Shown: positions 1-10,040 of the stretch, in pieces
How the letters are laid out: every line of letters starts with the position of its first letter
Position numbering within the stretch: position 1 is the first letter of the stretch
Translations under genes and position numbers: made by a program
Source of the DNA: Anthoceros angustus
Lineage: Eukaryota > Streptophyta > Anthocerotopsida > Anthocerotales > Anthocerotaceae
Length of the DNA: 64,000 bases
Direction of reading: 5' to 3'
NCBI GenBank assembly: GCA_010909165.1
Contig: MU008166.1
Coordinates: 496,001-560,000 of the forward strand
The notes under the pieces: model-generated
The model's database searches: none
Seen by the model: only the letters and a program-made list of their open reading frames with translations
Told to the model about the DNA's origin: nothing

Positions 1-90
1 GGTCCAAACTCCAGCTCCCCGCAGGAACCAGGAATGAGAACCAGACGCCCCCGACCTGCAAATACCCTAGTAGTTGGGTATATGCCCCGA

Positions 91-490
91 CGCCATCACA
101 GCCGCCAGCGCTCAGAACACTGTGGGTGTGCAGTGGGTCGTGAGTGTGCAGATGCATGTCGATGGGTGTGCTGAGCTCTCGCTTGTTGTTTGACGCGTGC
201 AGGGAATTTATGTTGTGCCTGCAGAGTTTTTTTGAGACCCAGATCAATTCGGTACTTCCAGACATCGGTGCAGGTGAGGTAACATAATTTCCCTTGGAGA
301 ACTATCGAAGGTGCATGCGAAAGTACAGTTCAGTTTTTTTTGTATCGGCATTTTGTTTGCTCTTTGTTGGCGGAAATTAACAGATGGCTTGTTAAGTCTC
401 ATTGAAACCGTTGTACTTGAGTGTTTGTGTTGCTGAGATGTACTGTTCCCTATAGCAGATTTGGTGACTTCGAATGTAGTAGAGGTTGGA
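91..490 (+). pseudogene. Partial TH1 pseudogene (exon 1 end, exon 2, start of exon 5)
   Basis: Three blocks match the intact TH1 gene 6.5 kb downstream. Positions 91-135 match the end of exon 1 (the [13 protein letters not shown] stretch, here reading [13 protein letters not shown]). Positions 200-330 match exon 2 and the start of the following intron. Positions 380-480 match the intron 4/exon 5 junction. The segment equal to about 6850-7235 of the intact copy (exons 3 and 4) is missing. Exon 2 carries an extra T in a T-run, which shifts the frame and gives a TGA after PAEFF. It is therefore a decayed, internally deleted tandem copy. No promoter or start codon is visible, and the duplicate may extend left of the window. 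Confidence 0.85.
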
Positions 491-1650
491 GGTCATGGCA
501 TGTGGTTGAGACATCATTCGTCCAGCTCGAACTGAGTAGATGGAAGGAGAGTGGAAAGTGCAAATTTCTTCCAATGTGTGGTGATGTGTCGATTCATCAA
601 GCTGAACAGTCGGAGCTGGTTGTAATAGCCTGTGTTGACATTTATCTTCCACCTTTTGAGCACTGAGGTCTGGCTAGCTCAAAGGTTCGGGGTTTGTGGT
701 TTGCGAAGTCAGATTTGTGAATGTTACGTACACGAATGGTCCTCCGCAGTGATGATTATGCTACTTCTGACACCTCTTGTTTGAGTGTCTCTGTAAAGAG
801 GCTCAATGAACGGTGATGCATATCTCTGAGCATGAATGAAAGTCGGTTGTAGTGCGTAGACCGCTCCTGTGTCAGTTAAGTGCCATGCAAGGTCACTCTG
901 CCAAAGCCTCCTTAGTGGGTCTGTGGCAAAGTTTTCTCTTGCCACAAGTCTAACCAGCCCACTCACTCGTACCGAACTTTGTTATGATGTGTTTGCCTAA
1001 GGTTCTGGGTACATGCAATCCCCCCTGAACTGGTCTCGCGGTATCTAGGGACTTGTTGAATGCTGGGACTGGAGATTTCCGTGGATGATAACCGTCATAC
1101 CTTTCTCCATCGGACAGGAAGAGTGATGAAATGGCGATTATGCTGAGGAAATTTCGCATGTCTTCAGTGGAAGTCATGATCTTTGCCCTAGGCAACCCGT
1201 CGGGGTTTGTCATCTTAGTGACCTGCGCATTTGTTGATCAGGTGAATCTCTTGGGCGAATGGATTCTGGTTTGTTTGCTCTGGTAAGCTAAGGGATGCCC
1301 ATAAGGCGTGTATCATGAAGTGATTTGGATCAACATTGTCATGACTGGTATATGAAGCTCAGAGTTCCGTCAGGCTGACGTTTGTTTGCCTCTTCGGGTA
1401 TACCCTCTCCGAGCTTTTGGACAAGGTGATGGTCTCCCACCAACTGGCCTTCTCCGGATCTGATTCGTCAGGGCCTGGTAGATATTGGGATCATCCCATT
1501 CTTCCCCATTTCCATGGAGCTCCTTGAGGATGATCATCTCATATTGTCCAAACGAGTGTGGAAAAATAGGATGTTAGGCGTTAAAAAGAACTTTGTGAAG
1601 TAACTCCCTGCTCCCTTTCAAGGTGAAGTTGGAATCTGGTCCGAGAGTTT
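491..1650. other. Intergenic, no gene seen
   Basis: Mixed-composition DNA between the TH1 pseudogene and the first tandem array. Only short open frames without recognisable protein features are present on either strand. Confidence 0.5.
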
Positions 1651-2128
1651 AGGTGACCCTAGCGGACTCGATTGTTCTGCACTCTACACTGCCTTCCTGA
1701 TCAGGTGACCCTAGTGGACTCGATTGGTCTGCACTCTGCACTGCCTTCCTGACTAGGTGACCCTAGTGGACTTGATTGGTCTGCACTCTCTGTACTGCTT
1801 TCCTGACTAGGTGACCCTAGTGGACTTGATTGGTCTGCACTCTTTGTACTGCCTTCCTGATTAGGTGACCCTAGTGGACTTGATTGGTCTGCACTCTCTG
1901 TACTGCTTTCCTGACTAGGTGACCCTAGTGGACTTGATTGGTCTGCACTCTCTGTACTGCCTTCCTGACTAGGTGACCCTAGTGGACTTGATTGGTCTGC
2001 GCTCTCTGTACTGCCTTCCTGACTAGGTGACCCTACTGGACTTGATTGGTCTGCACTCTATACTGCCTTTCTGACTAGGTGACCCTAGTGGACTTCATTG
2101 GTAAGTATCTGTACTGCCTTAGTGACTG
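1651..2128. repeat. Tandem array, nine copies of a 52-54 bp unit
   Basis: The unit begins AGGTGACCCTAGTGGACTTG. Copies start at 1651, 1703, 1755, 1809, 1863, 1917, 1971, 2025 and 2077, so the period alternates between 52 and 54 bp. The 2-bp difference comes from CTCT or CTCTCT before the TGTACTGC segment. Copies differ by only a few bases, except the last, which decays after 2105. The unit is not a multiple of three and no frame is conserved across it. Confidence 0.95.
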
Positions 2129-2387
2129 TGTTCCGAAGGAGACATTCATCATCACATCCGGGAGTTGGGATCAGATAGGGCTCCTCTAGTGGAAAGTACA
2201 TGATAATGCCTTCATGCTAGAGGACTCTTGGCGAGTGAATGTAAGATAGGAGCAATTAATAATTATTGGTTAATTAATTAATTAATTTATAATCATTATA
2301 TTTTATTAATATCAAGAAACATATTTTTAGGGAGGCACTTTTAGGAAGTGAATATAATGAAGTAGATGCATTCTTATTTAGGTTTAC

Positions 2388-2600
2388 GGTTAGTCTATAT
2401 TTTTCGGTAATACTTTTACTATGAGATTAGTTTATATGTTTCAGGTAGTATTCCTACTATGAGATTAGTTTATATGCACTAGGTAGTATTCCTAATTATG
2501 AGATTAGTCTATATGTTCCAGATAGTATTTCTACTATGAGGTTAGTGTATATGCTCTAGGTAGCATTCCTACTATGAGGTCACATTAGTTTATTGAATAT
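2388..2600. repeat. Degenerate tandem repeat, about five copies of a roughly 40 bp unit
   Basis: The core TTAGTTTATATG...AGGTAGTATTCCTACTATGAG recurs near 2388, 2427, 2465, 2505 and 2541, with a final partial copy near 2585. It is AT-rich and non-coding, and sits just after a TTAA-rich low-complexity stretch (about 2260-2295). Confidence 0.85.
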
Positions 2601-2778
2601 AAATTTATAGTTGGGACAGATACTTCATTTATCCCTTTTAAGGAATAGATATGGGCATTTGTCCTTTCTCTTGTTGAAGATGAAAATGATGATCATGAAT
2701 TTGAGGATGGTGATGTTCCCGATATTGTGGCTGCTCCCATTGAAGTGGAGGCTGTAGTAGAGGTGTTACGCATAATTG

Positions 2779-2890
2779 TGAGGGAGATCTTCAATTGAAG
2801 TGGAGGTAGCAATAGTGAGGGAGATCTTCAATTGAAGTGGAGGTAGCAATAGTGAGGGAGATCTTCAATCGAAGTGGAGGTAGCAATAGA
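2779..2890. repeat. Three tandem copies of a 36-37 bp unit
   Basis: Copies start at 2779, 2815 and 2852 with the unit GTGAGGGAGATCTTCAATTG followed by AAGTGGAGGTAGCAATA. Each contains the perfect palindrome CTTCAATTGAAG (one base changed in the last copy). Confidence 0.9.
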
Positions 2891-3639
2891 GGTGTTACGC
2901 ACATTTGTGAGGGAGCATGAGGTTCGTAATTTCGTCACCGTGAGAAAACTACATATCTATATGAGGGAACATGAGGTTCATACGGGCATGAGGTTCATAC
3001 TTTCGTCATCGTGAGAAAACTACATGTTAGAGACGGATAAGCATAATTACTTAAGGAATGAACTGAGGCTAGGCCAATTTAACATGTTTATTTTTAGGAG
3101 ACTTTTCTTAAATTAAGAATAACTTTTGGAAAAATTTATATTAAAATTTGATAAATATTATCTTCGTTAAATGTTATGCAAGGGGGCACTCCTGACTACC
3201 GACCACTAACATTTATTGCTGTAATTTGCACCCTGAATTCTTGAACTCGAAATTTGAAAAAAATGTAATTCTTCAACAAAATACAGCACCCTCAAACTAG
3301 TATGACTCATTGTATCTCTAGCATCGGAACTTTAGAGCTGTCGTACGGGGAACGTCATAGGAAGTTTAGGTGTGTGTAACCCCCCATGATGTGTATGGTA
3401 GCATATGACGCAAGTTTAGGTATGTGGTACCTTATGAGTAAGGGTATCATTCCTCGTATGGTACCTCACACCTACACCGTTTATCCTTATATAGCATTAT
3501 ATTTATATTTAGAGAATCAATATAGCATTATATAAACACCACTAAATTTTCAGATATTCTATATTGTATTACCTTCAGTTATAGTATGTTTTTTTTCCTA
3601 TTTCGAGCAAACATATGGATATAAAATGCAAAGAGAGAG
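2891..3639. other. Intergenic AT-rich DNA, no gene seen
   Basis: AT-rich DNA with no sizeable open frame and no RNA gene that I can recognise. A short partial repeat of the GAGGTTCATAC motif occurs near 2960-3000. Confidence 0.5.
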
Positions 3640-3960
3640 GCCACCAAAGTGCTCTTGATATTTGAATCTCGAAATATTGAAGAGACTTAAGGGTATTATC
3701 GAGACCTAAGGATAAATTAAAGAGCCACGAGTGTTGTCAGTCCTTGAAATATTGGCGAGACTTCACATATAAATATTAAGGAGCCAAGAGCATTCTTGGT
3801 CCTCGAAATATTGGAGAGACTTAGAGATAAATTAAAAAATCTCGGTCCTTAAAATATTGGAGAGACTAAGAGATAAATTGGATAGCCAAGAGCACGTATG
3901 AAATATTGAAAAGACTTAAAGATAAATTAAAGAGTCAAGAGCATTCTCGGTCTTTTGAGG
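3640..3960. repeat. Degenerate tandem repeat, about five copies of a roughly 65 bp unit
   Basis: The phrases GAAATATTGGAGAGACTTA, AGATAAATTAAAGAGCC and AAGAGCATTCTCGGTC recur in the same order about five times with deletions and substitutions. The array ends about 50 bp before an open reading frame at 4009. No coding frame crosses it. Confidence 0.8.
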
Positions 3961-4008
3961 TGCATAGTGGCTTTTGAAAGGCAACTGGTCTAACTAGTAG
4001 CCGCAATC

Positions 4009-4503
4009 ATGAATCGGCAGATCTCTAAGGAGGAGGTAAAGAGGAAGAGGATTGAGCTATTGTGCACTGCAACCTGTGACCAACAACCTCCAAGAAAAGT
4101 TGCACGACACAATAATGTGCAAGCTAACTTGAAAGAGTCAGGCGCATCGTCCCTAAACAAGGGTGACGTATGGAGTGATGAAAGGGAAGCACTCTATAAT
4201 AAGATGATGGCAAGTGGTGCAAAGATCAAGGCTAAAGAGCTCCAAGCACATGTTGCAAAAGCAGAAAGGGAAATAATTTTCTTGGAAATTGATCCAAAGT
4301 TCAAATCAAAAGCTAAAAGAAAGAATGTTCAAAATCAAATTGGACGATTTAAAGAGCTCAAGATGATGAAGCCAAAAGAGAAAAAGGAACCCACAAAGGT
4401 GCAAAAAAAGTTTCATCAGCTAAGAAAAGAAGCCAGGAAGGTATGTTCTATGTACAACGAAATGGAAATGAAAGTCAAGCGGAATGCGCTTACAACCAAG
4501 TAG
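4009..4503 (+). CDS. Unrecognised lysine-rich 164-residue ORF
   Basis: The frame opens with ATG at 4009 and runs uninterrupted to TAG. The product is strongly basic, with many KK, KR and KE runs and a middle part likely to be helical (about residues 55-155). I do not recognise a family. There are no clear zinc-binding cysteines, membrane segments or signal peptide. It is AT-rich, lacks introns and is flanked by tandem repeats, so it could be a remnant of a transposable element, a retrocopied fragment or a lineage-specific gene. The length of the frame in AT-rich DNA argues against chance, but expression is not shown. Confidence 0.35.
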   Translation: MNRQISKEEVKRKRIELLCTATCDQQPPRKVARHNNVQANLKESGASSLNKGDVWSDEREALYNKMMASGAKIKAKELQAHVAKAEREIIFLEIDPKFKSKAKRKNVQNQIGRFKELKMMKPKEKKEPTKVQKKFHQLRKEARKVCSMYNEMEMKVKRNALTTK

Positions 4504-5365
4504 AAATGGATGCCAAGATAGAATGCGCAGAAGGGAAATGGAAGCCAAGGCGGAACCGTTTTATATAGGAAATAGTTAATCCCTAGTTATTTAGCTAGCA
4601 CCGATTGCAAGTACATTGAGGTAGAAGTATGCTTGGTCTAGTTTTCCTAACAAGTGCTCAAGTGGTACTTCAGCAAATTTAACTTCACTTGTGACATAAC
4701 TTGGTCATATTCAAAAATTTTAAATATCTAATTTTAAATTTATAGCATCCATCAGACTCTGTGAGTGAATTGTTTAAGCATGAAATATTCAATATAATAT
4801 ACATATAACCTATTCGTATCCGATTTGAGCATTTGCTCCCACTATGCCTCAATTTGCACTGCAGCGCATTATCCAATTGTGGCCAAGAAACAAAATACGC
4901 TGCTTAGAATTTCCAATGTTGAACAGTGAGCCGCAATTGCTTCTCTCAGTTGCGATTGGGTCAACTCAGGGAGAAAGAAATTTATGTCTACTTGCTGGGT
5001 CTTAGTCTCTAAACCCTAAACCCCCCCTATCCCCTCGGGCATGGTGCCCTCCTATGGGTTGTTCCGCTTTGTCTCAAGATGAATTTTTCCATCTCTTTTT
5101 CTTGAATAAAATCTCCAGGTTCCCTTATCCCTAGGTGAACCAAATTTTACAGTCCGCCAGATATTAGTGTCCTATGGATTATTGCTGCAAAAGTTAGTTG
5201 CTGTTATTATCAATGACCCACTGGGTTACTCCATATCAAAATCCCAACGACCTTATTTCAAATGAGAACCCCAGTGGAGGACTTCGATGTACAATGTATA
5301 CTTTGAAATATCCATAAAATCTCTAAATTCACTAGAAACAAATTATGCGGCCCGGAGTAGAAGAA
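4504..5365. other. Intergenic, no gene seen
   Basis: No supported gene. A plant telo-box-like motif (CTAAACCCTAAACCC) is near 5010-5025, with no gene start close by to give it meaning. Confidence 0.45.
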
Positions 5366-5470
5366 AAAAAGAATTTTATTGAAGTCCACTGAGGAGGGAT
5401 TTCCGTCATGGGAGGGAAAGAAGATTTCCGTCATGGGAGGGAAAGAAGATTTCCGTCATGGGACACCCAA
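5366..5470 (-). repeat. Truncated end of the dispersed solo-LTR-like repeat with a 24-bp triplication
   Basis: Read on the minus strand, this matches the 3' end of the repeats at 14757 and 20605: the phrase CCCATGACGGAAATCC, then AGTGGACTTCAATAAAATTC and a TTCTTC tail. The segment GATTTCCGTCATGGGAGGGA is present in three nearly exact copies of about 24 bp, a local expansion absent from the other copies. Confidence 0.75.
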
Positions 5471-5923
5471 GCCTTCGTCCCCCTTGCCGTTGAGACTTAC
5501 GGAGCCATGTGGACCTTGGCCATCGCGCATCCCTCCGCCGCCCAACCTGGAGGTTAAGAATAACATGTTCGCAGACACTCTCCGGGTGGGATCGGATACC
5601 ACCATATCAGCAACCGAAACCTACATGATCTCCGGGTCAAAAATAGATCTGCCCTAAGCGAAACCCGTTGAGCAAGGTGTAAGGGCGCTCCCTAAATGGA
5701 AGAACCCGCCTTCCCTAGCAATAGAGAACATGACGTCCCAGACTGCCCACTGGACAGCGAGCCAAGTGCGTCCGAAAGTCATCGAAGGCCCCGCAGCTAC
5801 AAGCAAGCCCGATAACGCATCGCGGTGGAAAAAAAAATGCTGGTAGCATGCGGAACGCCTAAATACTAGCCAGAAGCCAAGAATATGCCTCATTTACTAG
5901 CAAGAGCGGAGACGAGCCCGAAT

Positions 5924-6040
5924 GGGTTTAAGAATGCCGAGTGGGTTTAGGAATGCCGAGTGCCCGAATGGGTTTAAGAATGCCGAGTGGGTTTAGGAAT
6001 GCCGAGTGGGTTTAAGAATGCCGAGTAGGTTTAGGAATGA
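5924..6040. repeat. Tandem repeat of about 20 bp units upstream of TH1
   Basis: Six to seven copies of GGGTTTAAGAATGCCGAGT, alternating with GGGTTTAGGAATGCCGAGT, interrupted once by TGCCCGAAT. The array ends about 190 bp before the TH1 start codon, so it lies in or near the TH1 promoter. Confidence 0.9.
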
Positions 6041-6227
6041 AGGAATCCTGGACGAGGGCCAATTACGCCTACTCGTACTGTTTCTCTAAGAGAGACGCTT
6101 GAAGCGTGGGAAAGCGAATCATGGGAGTAGGTTAGGAGCGAGACCCCAGAATTATGCCGCGATTCGCCGGGCTTTGCGCCATGATGTCACGGGGGCATGA
6201 CAGAGGCACTTTCTGCTGGCTTTTGGT

Positions 6228-8916
6228 GTGGAGCAGATGGCAGCGGCTGTTGCTGCATCCTCTGCGAGCAGCTGCTGCAGATCTTCCCAGCTCGGCCGGG
6301 CTGAGCCTCGCAGCTTGAGGGTGGTGCGGCTCCCGGATTCCTTGTTTCGGGTGAGGGGATACGGCAGACAGCTGAGCTTGGGAGTGAGAGCGCAGCAGGC
6401 CAACATGGGCGGAGCAGCCGTGGCGGAGAAGCAGCAGGCGGAGGCTAAGGAAGGAGCCGTGAAGCGGGTCCCGCGGGTTCTGTCCGTGGCAGGGTCGGAT
6501 TCCGGCGGGGGAGCTGGAATCCAGGCTGACATCAAGGCGTGTGCGGCTCTGGGGGTGTTTTGCTCTACCGCCATCACAGCCCTCACTGCCCAGAACACAG
6601 TGGGCGTGCAGGTGGGCAGTGGGACCTGAATGCTAGTGCTGGAATGTGGGGTTGAGTTACAATGGTTGAGCTGAGCTCGCGCTTTGGTGGGTTACTCCGT
6701 GCAGGGAATTCATGCTGTGCCTGCAGAGTTTGTTGAGGCGCAGATCAAGTCGGTTCTTTCGGACATCGGTGCAGACGTGGTAACGTAACTCACCTCGGAG
6801 AACTATCGAAGGTGCATGGGAAACTACAGTTTTGTTTTTCGCATCTGTTGTTTCAGGGATGGGGGTGAGAGCAGAGTCGTTTTGGGCAGACATTGTGATA
6901 TGCTTGTGTCTCCCTGTGCAGGTGAAAACTGGCATGTTGGCATCTGCTAGTGTGATTCGGGGTGTTGTTGCCGGGTTGAAGGCGAGTCATTTCGGAGGTA
7001 TGCATAATCGAATGGCTCGGGTCTTGAACTGATGGCACTTTATGTGCGTTGGTTGACTCACCAGACCTTCTGTGGGTTGTTGTTATTTGGCAGCTCTCGT
7101 AGTGGATCCAGTTCTGGTTGCAACCAGTGGCGACTCACTGGCAGAGTCTGATGTTCTGCAATCGTTTCGGTACCCAATCCTCAAAGACAGCTCTGAGTTG
7201 GTTTTTTGACATTCTTGAAGCTAGTCCGCCTGACAGATGGCTGGTTCAAGACTCATCTAAACCGTTCTATTTGATAATGTTGCAGAGATGTACTGTTTCC
7301 TATAGCAGATCTGGTGACACCGAATGTTGCAGAGGCTTCAAGTCTCCTGAACGGCAAAGCAATTACCACCCTAGATGATATGCGGGAAGCAGCTGTGTCA
7401 ATCCACCAGATGGGACCACGGTGAGTAAGCAATACATTCGGAGTTGGAATCTCATTCTGCAGGACGCGATGTGGTAGCCTCATGCCCAGCTTTCGTGTCA
7501 TGTAGGCTCCACACTCGAATAATATGGCTGCCTTTCACTGCAGTTGTGTGCTTATCAAAGGTGGACATCTGCCTGGTTCCGGCGATGTGGTGGATATCCT
7601 CTTTGATGGTAACTACTCTCCCTACTCGGAAACACGTTGAGCTCACCTTGTAGGAATCGTATTAATTCACTGACCACTCCTTTTACTGAAGGACATGAAT
7701 GGCATGAGCTTCACGGGCCACGAATTGTAACTCGCAACACACACGGCACCGGTTGCACATTGGCGTCTTCCATTGCTGCTGAGATTGCTAAAGGGTCTCC
7801 TATGCTCAAAGCTGTGAAGGTGAATCCACAACAAACTTTGTCATACAAGTATCATGTGACCTTGCCAGCATTTTGCAGAGCAAGTGACGAGGTGGTACCA
7901 GAGAAGTTTCTTGGTTTTGTATATGACAAGAAAGGTTCGTGGACTTGCAGGATGCAAAGCAGTACGTTGGCCAGGCACTTCAACATAGTGCAAAGCTCCA
8001 GGTCGGCCAGGGAGTGCAAGGGCCTATGAATCATCTTTTTATGCTGTCTACATGGCAAGAGAGCTCTCCTAGGGAGAAGTTCAAGGGTGAGGATCTTCTC
8101 CTCTACGCCGTCACAGATCCTGACATGAACAAACGCTGGGGCCGTTCAACTCCAGAAGCAGTTCTAGCCGCTATCAAGGGCGGGGCTACATTCCTTCAGA
8201 TCAGGTCAGCTCCCTTCCTGCATGACGCAATCCTTGCTGTCACGTCGATCTGCTGGAAATGGCAGCATCTGAAGCCGGTTTGGAACTCCTTCGTGCAGAG
8301 AAAAGGAGTCAGACACAGGGCAGTTTCTTGCCGTGAGTACACTTCTCATCCTGAGTGCTTCAGAAGCATTTCATGCAGTTGATCGAATGTACGAGGAAAC
8401 TGACTTGGGTTGTGGTAATTGGCTGTGCAGGATGCAGAAGCATCTGTCAAGGTGGCTCGAGAGCATGGAGTGCCCTTGGTCATCAACGATCGTGTTGACA
8501 TAGCGCTGGCCTGTGACGCGGATGGTGTTCATCTGGGGCAATCAGATATGCCTGCTGCCCGTGCTCGGTCTCTGTTAGGCGCCAACAAGATAATCGGTGT
8601 GTCCTGCAAAACTCCCGAGCAAGCCAGGCGAGCTTGGGAGGAAGGGGCCGACTACGTGGGCTCCGGTGGTGTCTACCCCACTAACACCAAGAAGGGAAAC
8701 CTCACCATCGGCCTTGATGGTCTGAAGGAAGTGTGTAAACACAGTCCTGTTCCAGTGGTCGCCATAGGCGGGATCAAAGCCCACAACGCCCTGGAGGTCA
8801 TGAAGGATCGCCTACCATCCCTGGGAGGCGTGGCAGTTGTGTCGGAGTTGTTCGACCAGCCAGATGTCATGGTGGCTACACAGCGACTCAGGGACTCGCT
8901 GAACAGTTGTTTGTAG
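6228..8916 (+). CDS. TH1: Bifunctional HMP-P kinase / thiamine-phosphate synthase (TH1), 10 exons
   Basis: Joins HMP-P kinase (ThiD-like) to thiamine-phosphate synthase (ThiE-like), making thiamine monophosphate from HMP and the thiazole phosphate in the plastid. Exons: 6228-6611, 6705-6779, 6922-6997, 7094-7169, 7286-7420, 7544-7608, 7692-7819, 7951-8204, 8299-8332 and 8431-8916. All introns are GT-AG and phases close, giving 570 residues against about 520 in Arabidopsis. Residues 1 to about 80 are Ser/Ala/Arg-rich, like a plastid transit peptide. The kinase part has [14 protein letters not shown] (about 87-100), VDPV, and [11 protein letters not shown] (about 286-296). The synthase part starts near 361 (LLLYAVTD) and has [20 protein letters not shown] and [10 protein letters not shown]. 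Exon 1 and the first ATG agree with family layout. No TPP riboswitch was recognised. A broken tandem copy lies at 91-490. Confidence 0.95.
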
Positions 8917-8986
8917 ATTGCTGCTCACGCGTTCCCGAAAAAACCATCCTATGCCTCAGAAAAAATCTGGAAAATACATCCATAGA

Positions 8987-9876
8987 TTACTCGGCAGAAG
9001 AACTAGTTCTTCCCGAAGACGCAACATTCCTGTCTGCTCCTGTACCAAAAGCTTCCTCTTGCGCCATTCTCTCCAACCGCCGTATCACTCTTTCCACACC
9101 CTCTGGAGGAACGTTGTTCCCGTATTCTTCCTGAAGCCCTTGCGTATGCATTTGCCTCAGCTCTGTTTCGGCATAGCCTGGACGACAAGATACACATGTT
9201 GCATCAGTCACTCGAAAGGAAATGAAACCCCAAGCAGGGAAACCTTGCTCCGACCAGCAAACCCTCACCTAGCGGAAGGCAAATGACTGCCCCCAGAACT
9301 GTTCCTATCACTGCCGTTTGCAAACGCGATTTCACGCTTCCCGGAGCTGCCGAACAAGAGAAGAGAGGGTCAACACAGAGGCACGCACGCCCTTAAACCC
9401 TGAACCGCAGCAGATGCTTTGGTTGAGCTCCTTACATGCTAAGCCAAACAGTCCAGCCGACACTGCGCCAGCAGTTACCACATTAACGGTGTCATGCCTG
9501 TTCCGGGTGGTGGCAAGCCCATTTTGGATACCAGAGAAAGCGGCAGCAAACAAACCCAGCTTCACACCGCCCACGAGACTGCCTCTGGCCACGCGCAGAA
9601 ACCGCTGCTCCATGGCCTCCCGCCACAGCCTCCGCTTCTCCCTGTGATCATCAGTCGCAGACTGTAAGAAGGGTAGCACCGTGTGCATCCCCGCTTCCTG
9701 CACCCAATTGTTCCTTCAGCCTCGACCAAGCAATGGGATCTCAAGAACAACCAACAGACATTGCAGGGCAAGGCACACACCGACGTAGCCAGCGCCTCCT
9801 TCGTGCCGCCATAGATCATGCCTGCAAATATTCCGGCAGTCGTGGTGCTCCCCCAATTGTCGAAATCGAACTCCAT
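8987..9876 (-). CDS. TIMMDC1-like complex I assembly factor (Tim17/22/23 superfamily), 4 exons
   Basis: Minus-strand exons are 9781-9876, 9436-9697, 9269-9346 and 8987-9177. All have GT-AG junctions and matching phase, giving 208 residues. The middle shows the Tim17-type run of small-residue membrane helices: GGVKLGLFAAAFSGIQ, then VNVVTAGAVSAGLFGLA, then VIGTVLGAVICLPLG. The order and wording (K-x-x-x-F, AGAV-x-x-x-LF, then a G-rich helix ending PLG before a charged tail) match TIMMDC1, which helps build the membrane arm of mitochondrial complex I. Human TIMMDC1 is longer (about 285 residues). The N-terminus also has GIFAGMIYGGTKEA. The gene converges on TH1, with only 70 bp between stop codons. 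Membership of the superfamily is firm; the TIMMDC1 subfamily is likely. Confidence 0.78.
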
Positions 9877-10040
9877 CGCTTCTGCCGGCGCCTGTGATGC
9901 AAATCTTGTAGAGCAGATCTACAGTCTGCGCGCTCTCGAGCTCGGAAATGGAATGGGGCAAGAAGGAAACGTCATTTCCTGACCCCAGCTAATTAATCAA
10001 ATGAATATTTACAAAATAGTGAAAAATGTTGCAGAACGGC

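Noticed and set aside
6228-9000. TPP riboswitch near TH1
   Set aside because: The conserved CTGAGA and ACCTGATCTGGATAAT-type elements were looked for in the introns and 3' flank and not found.
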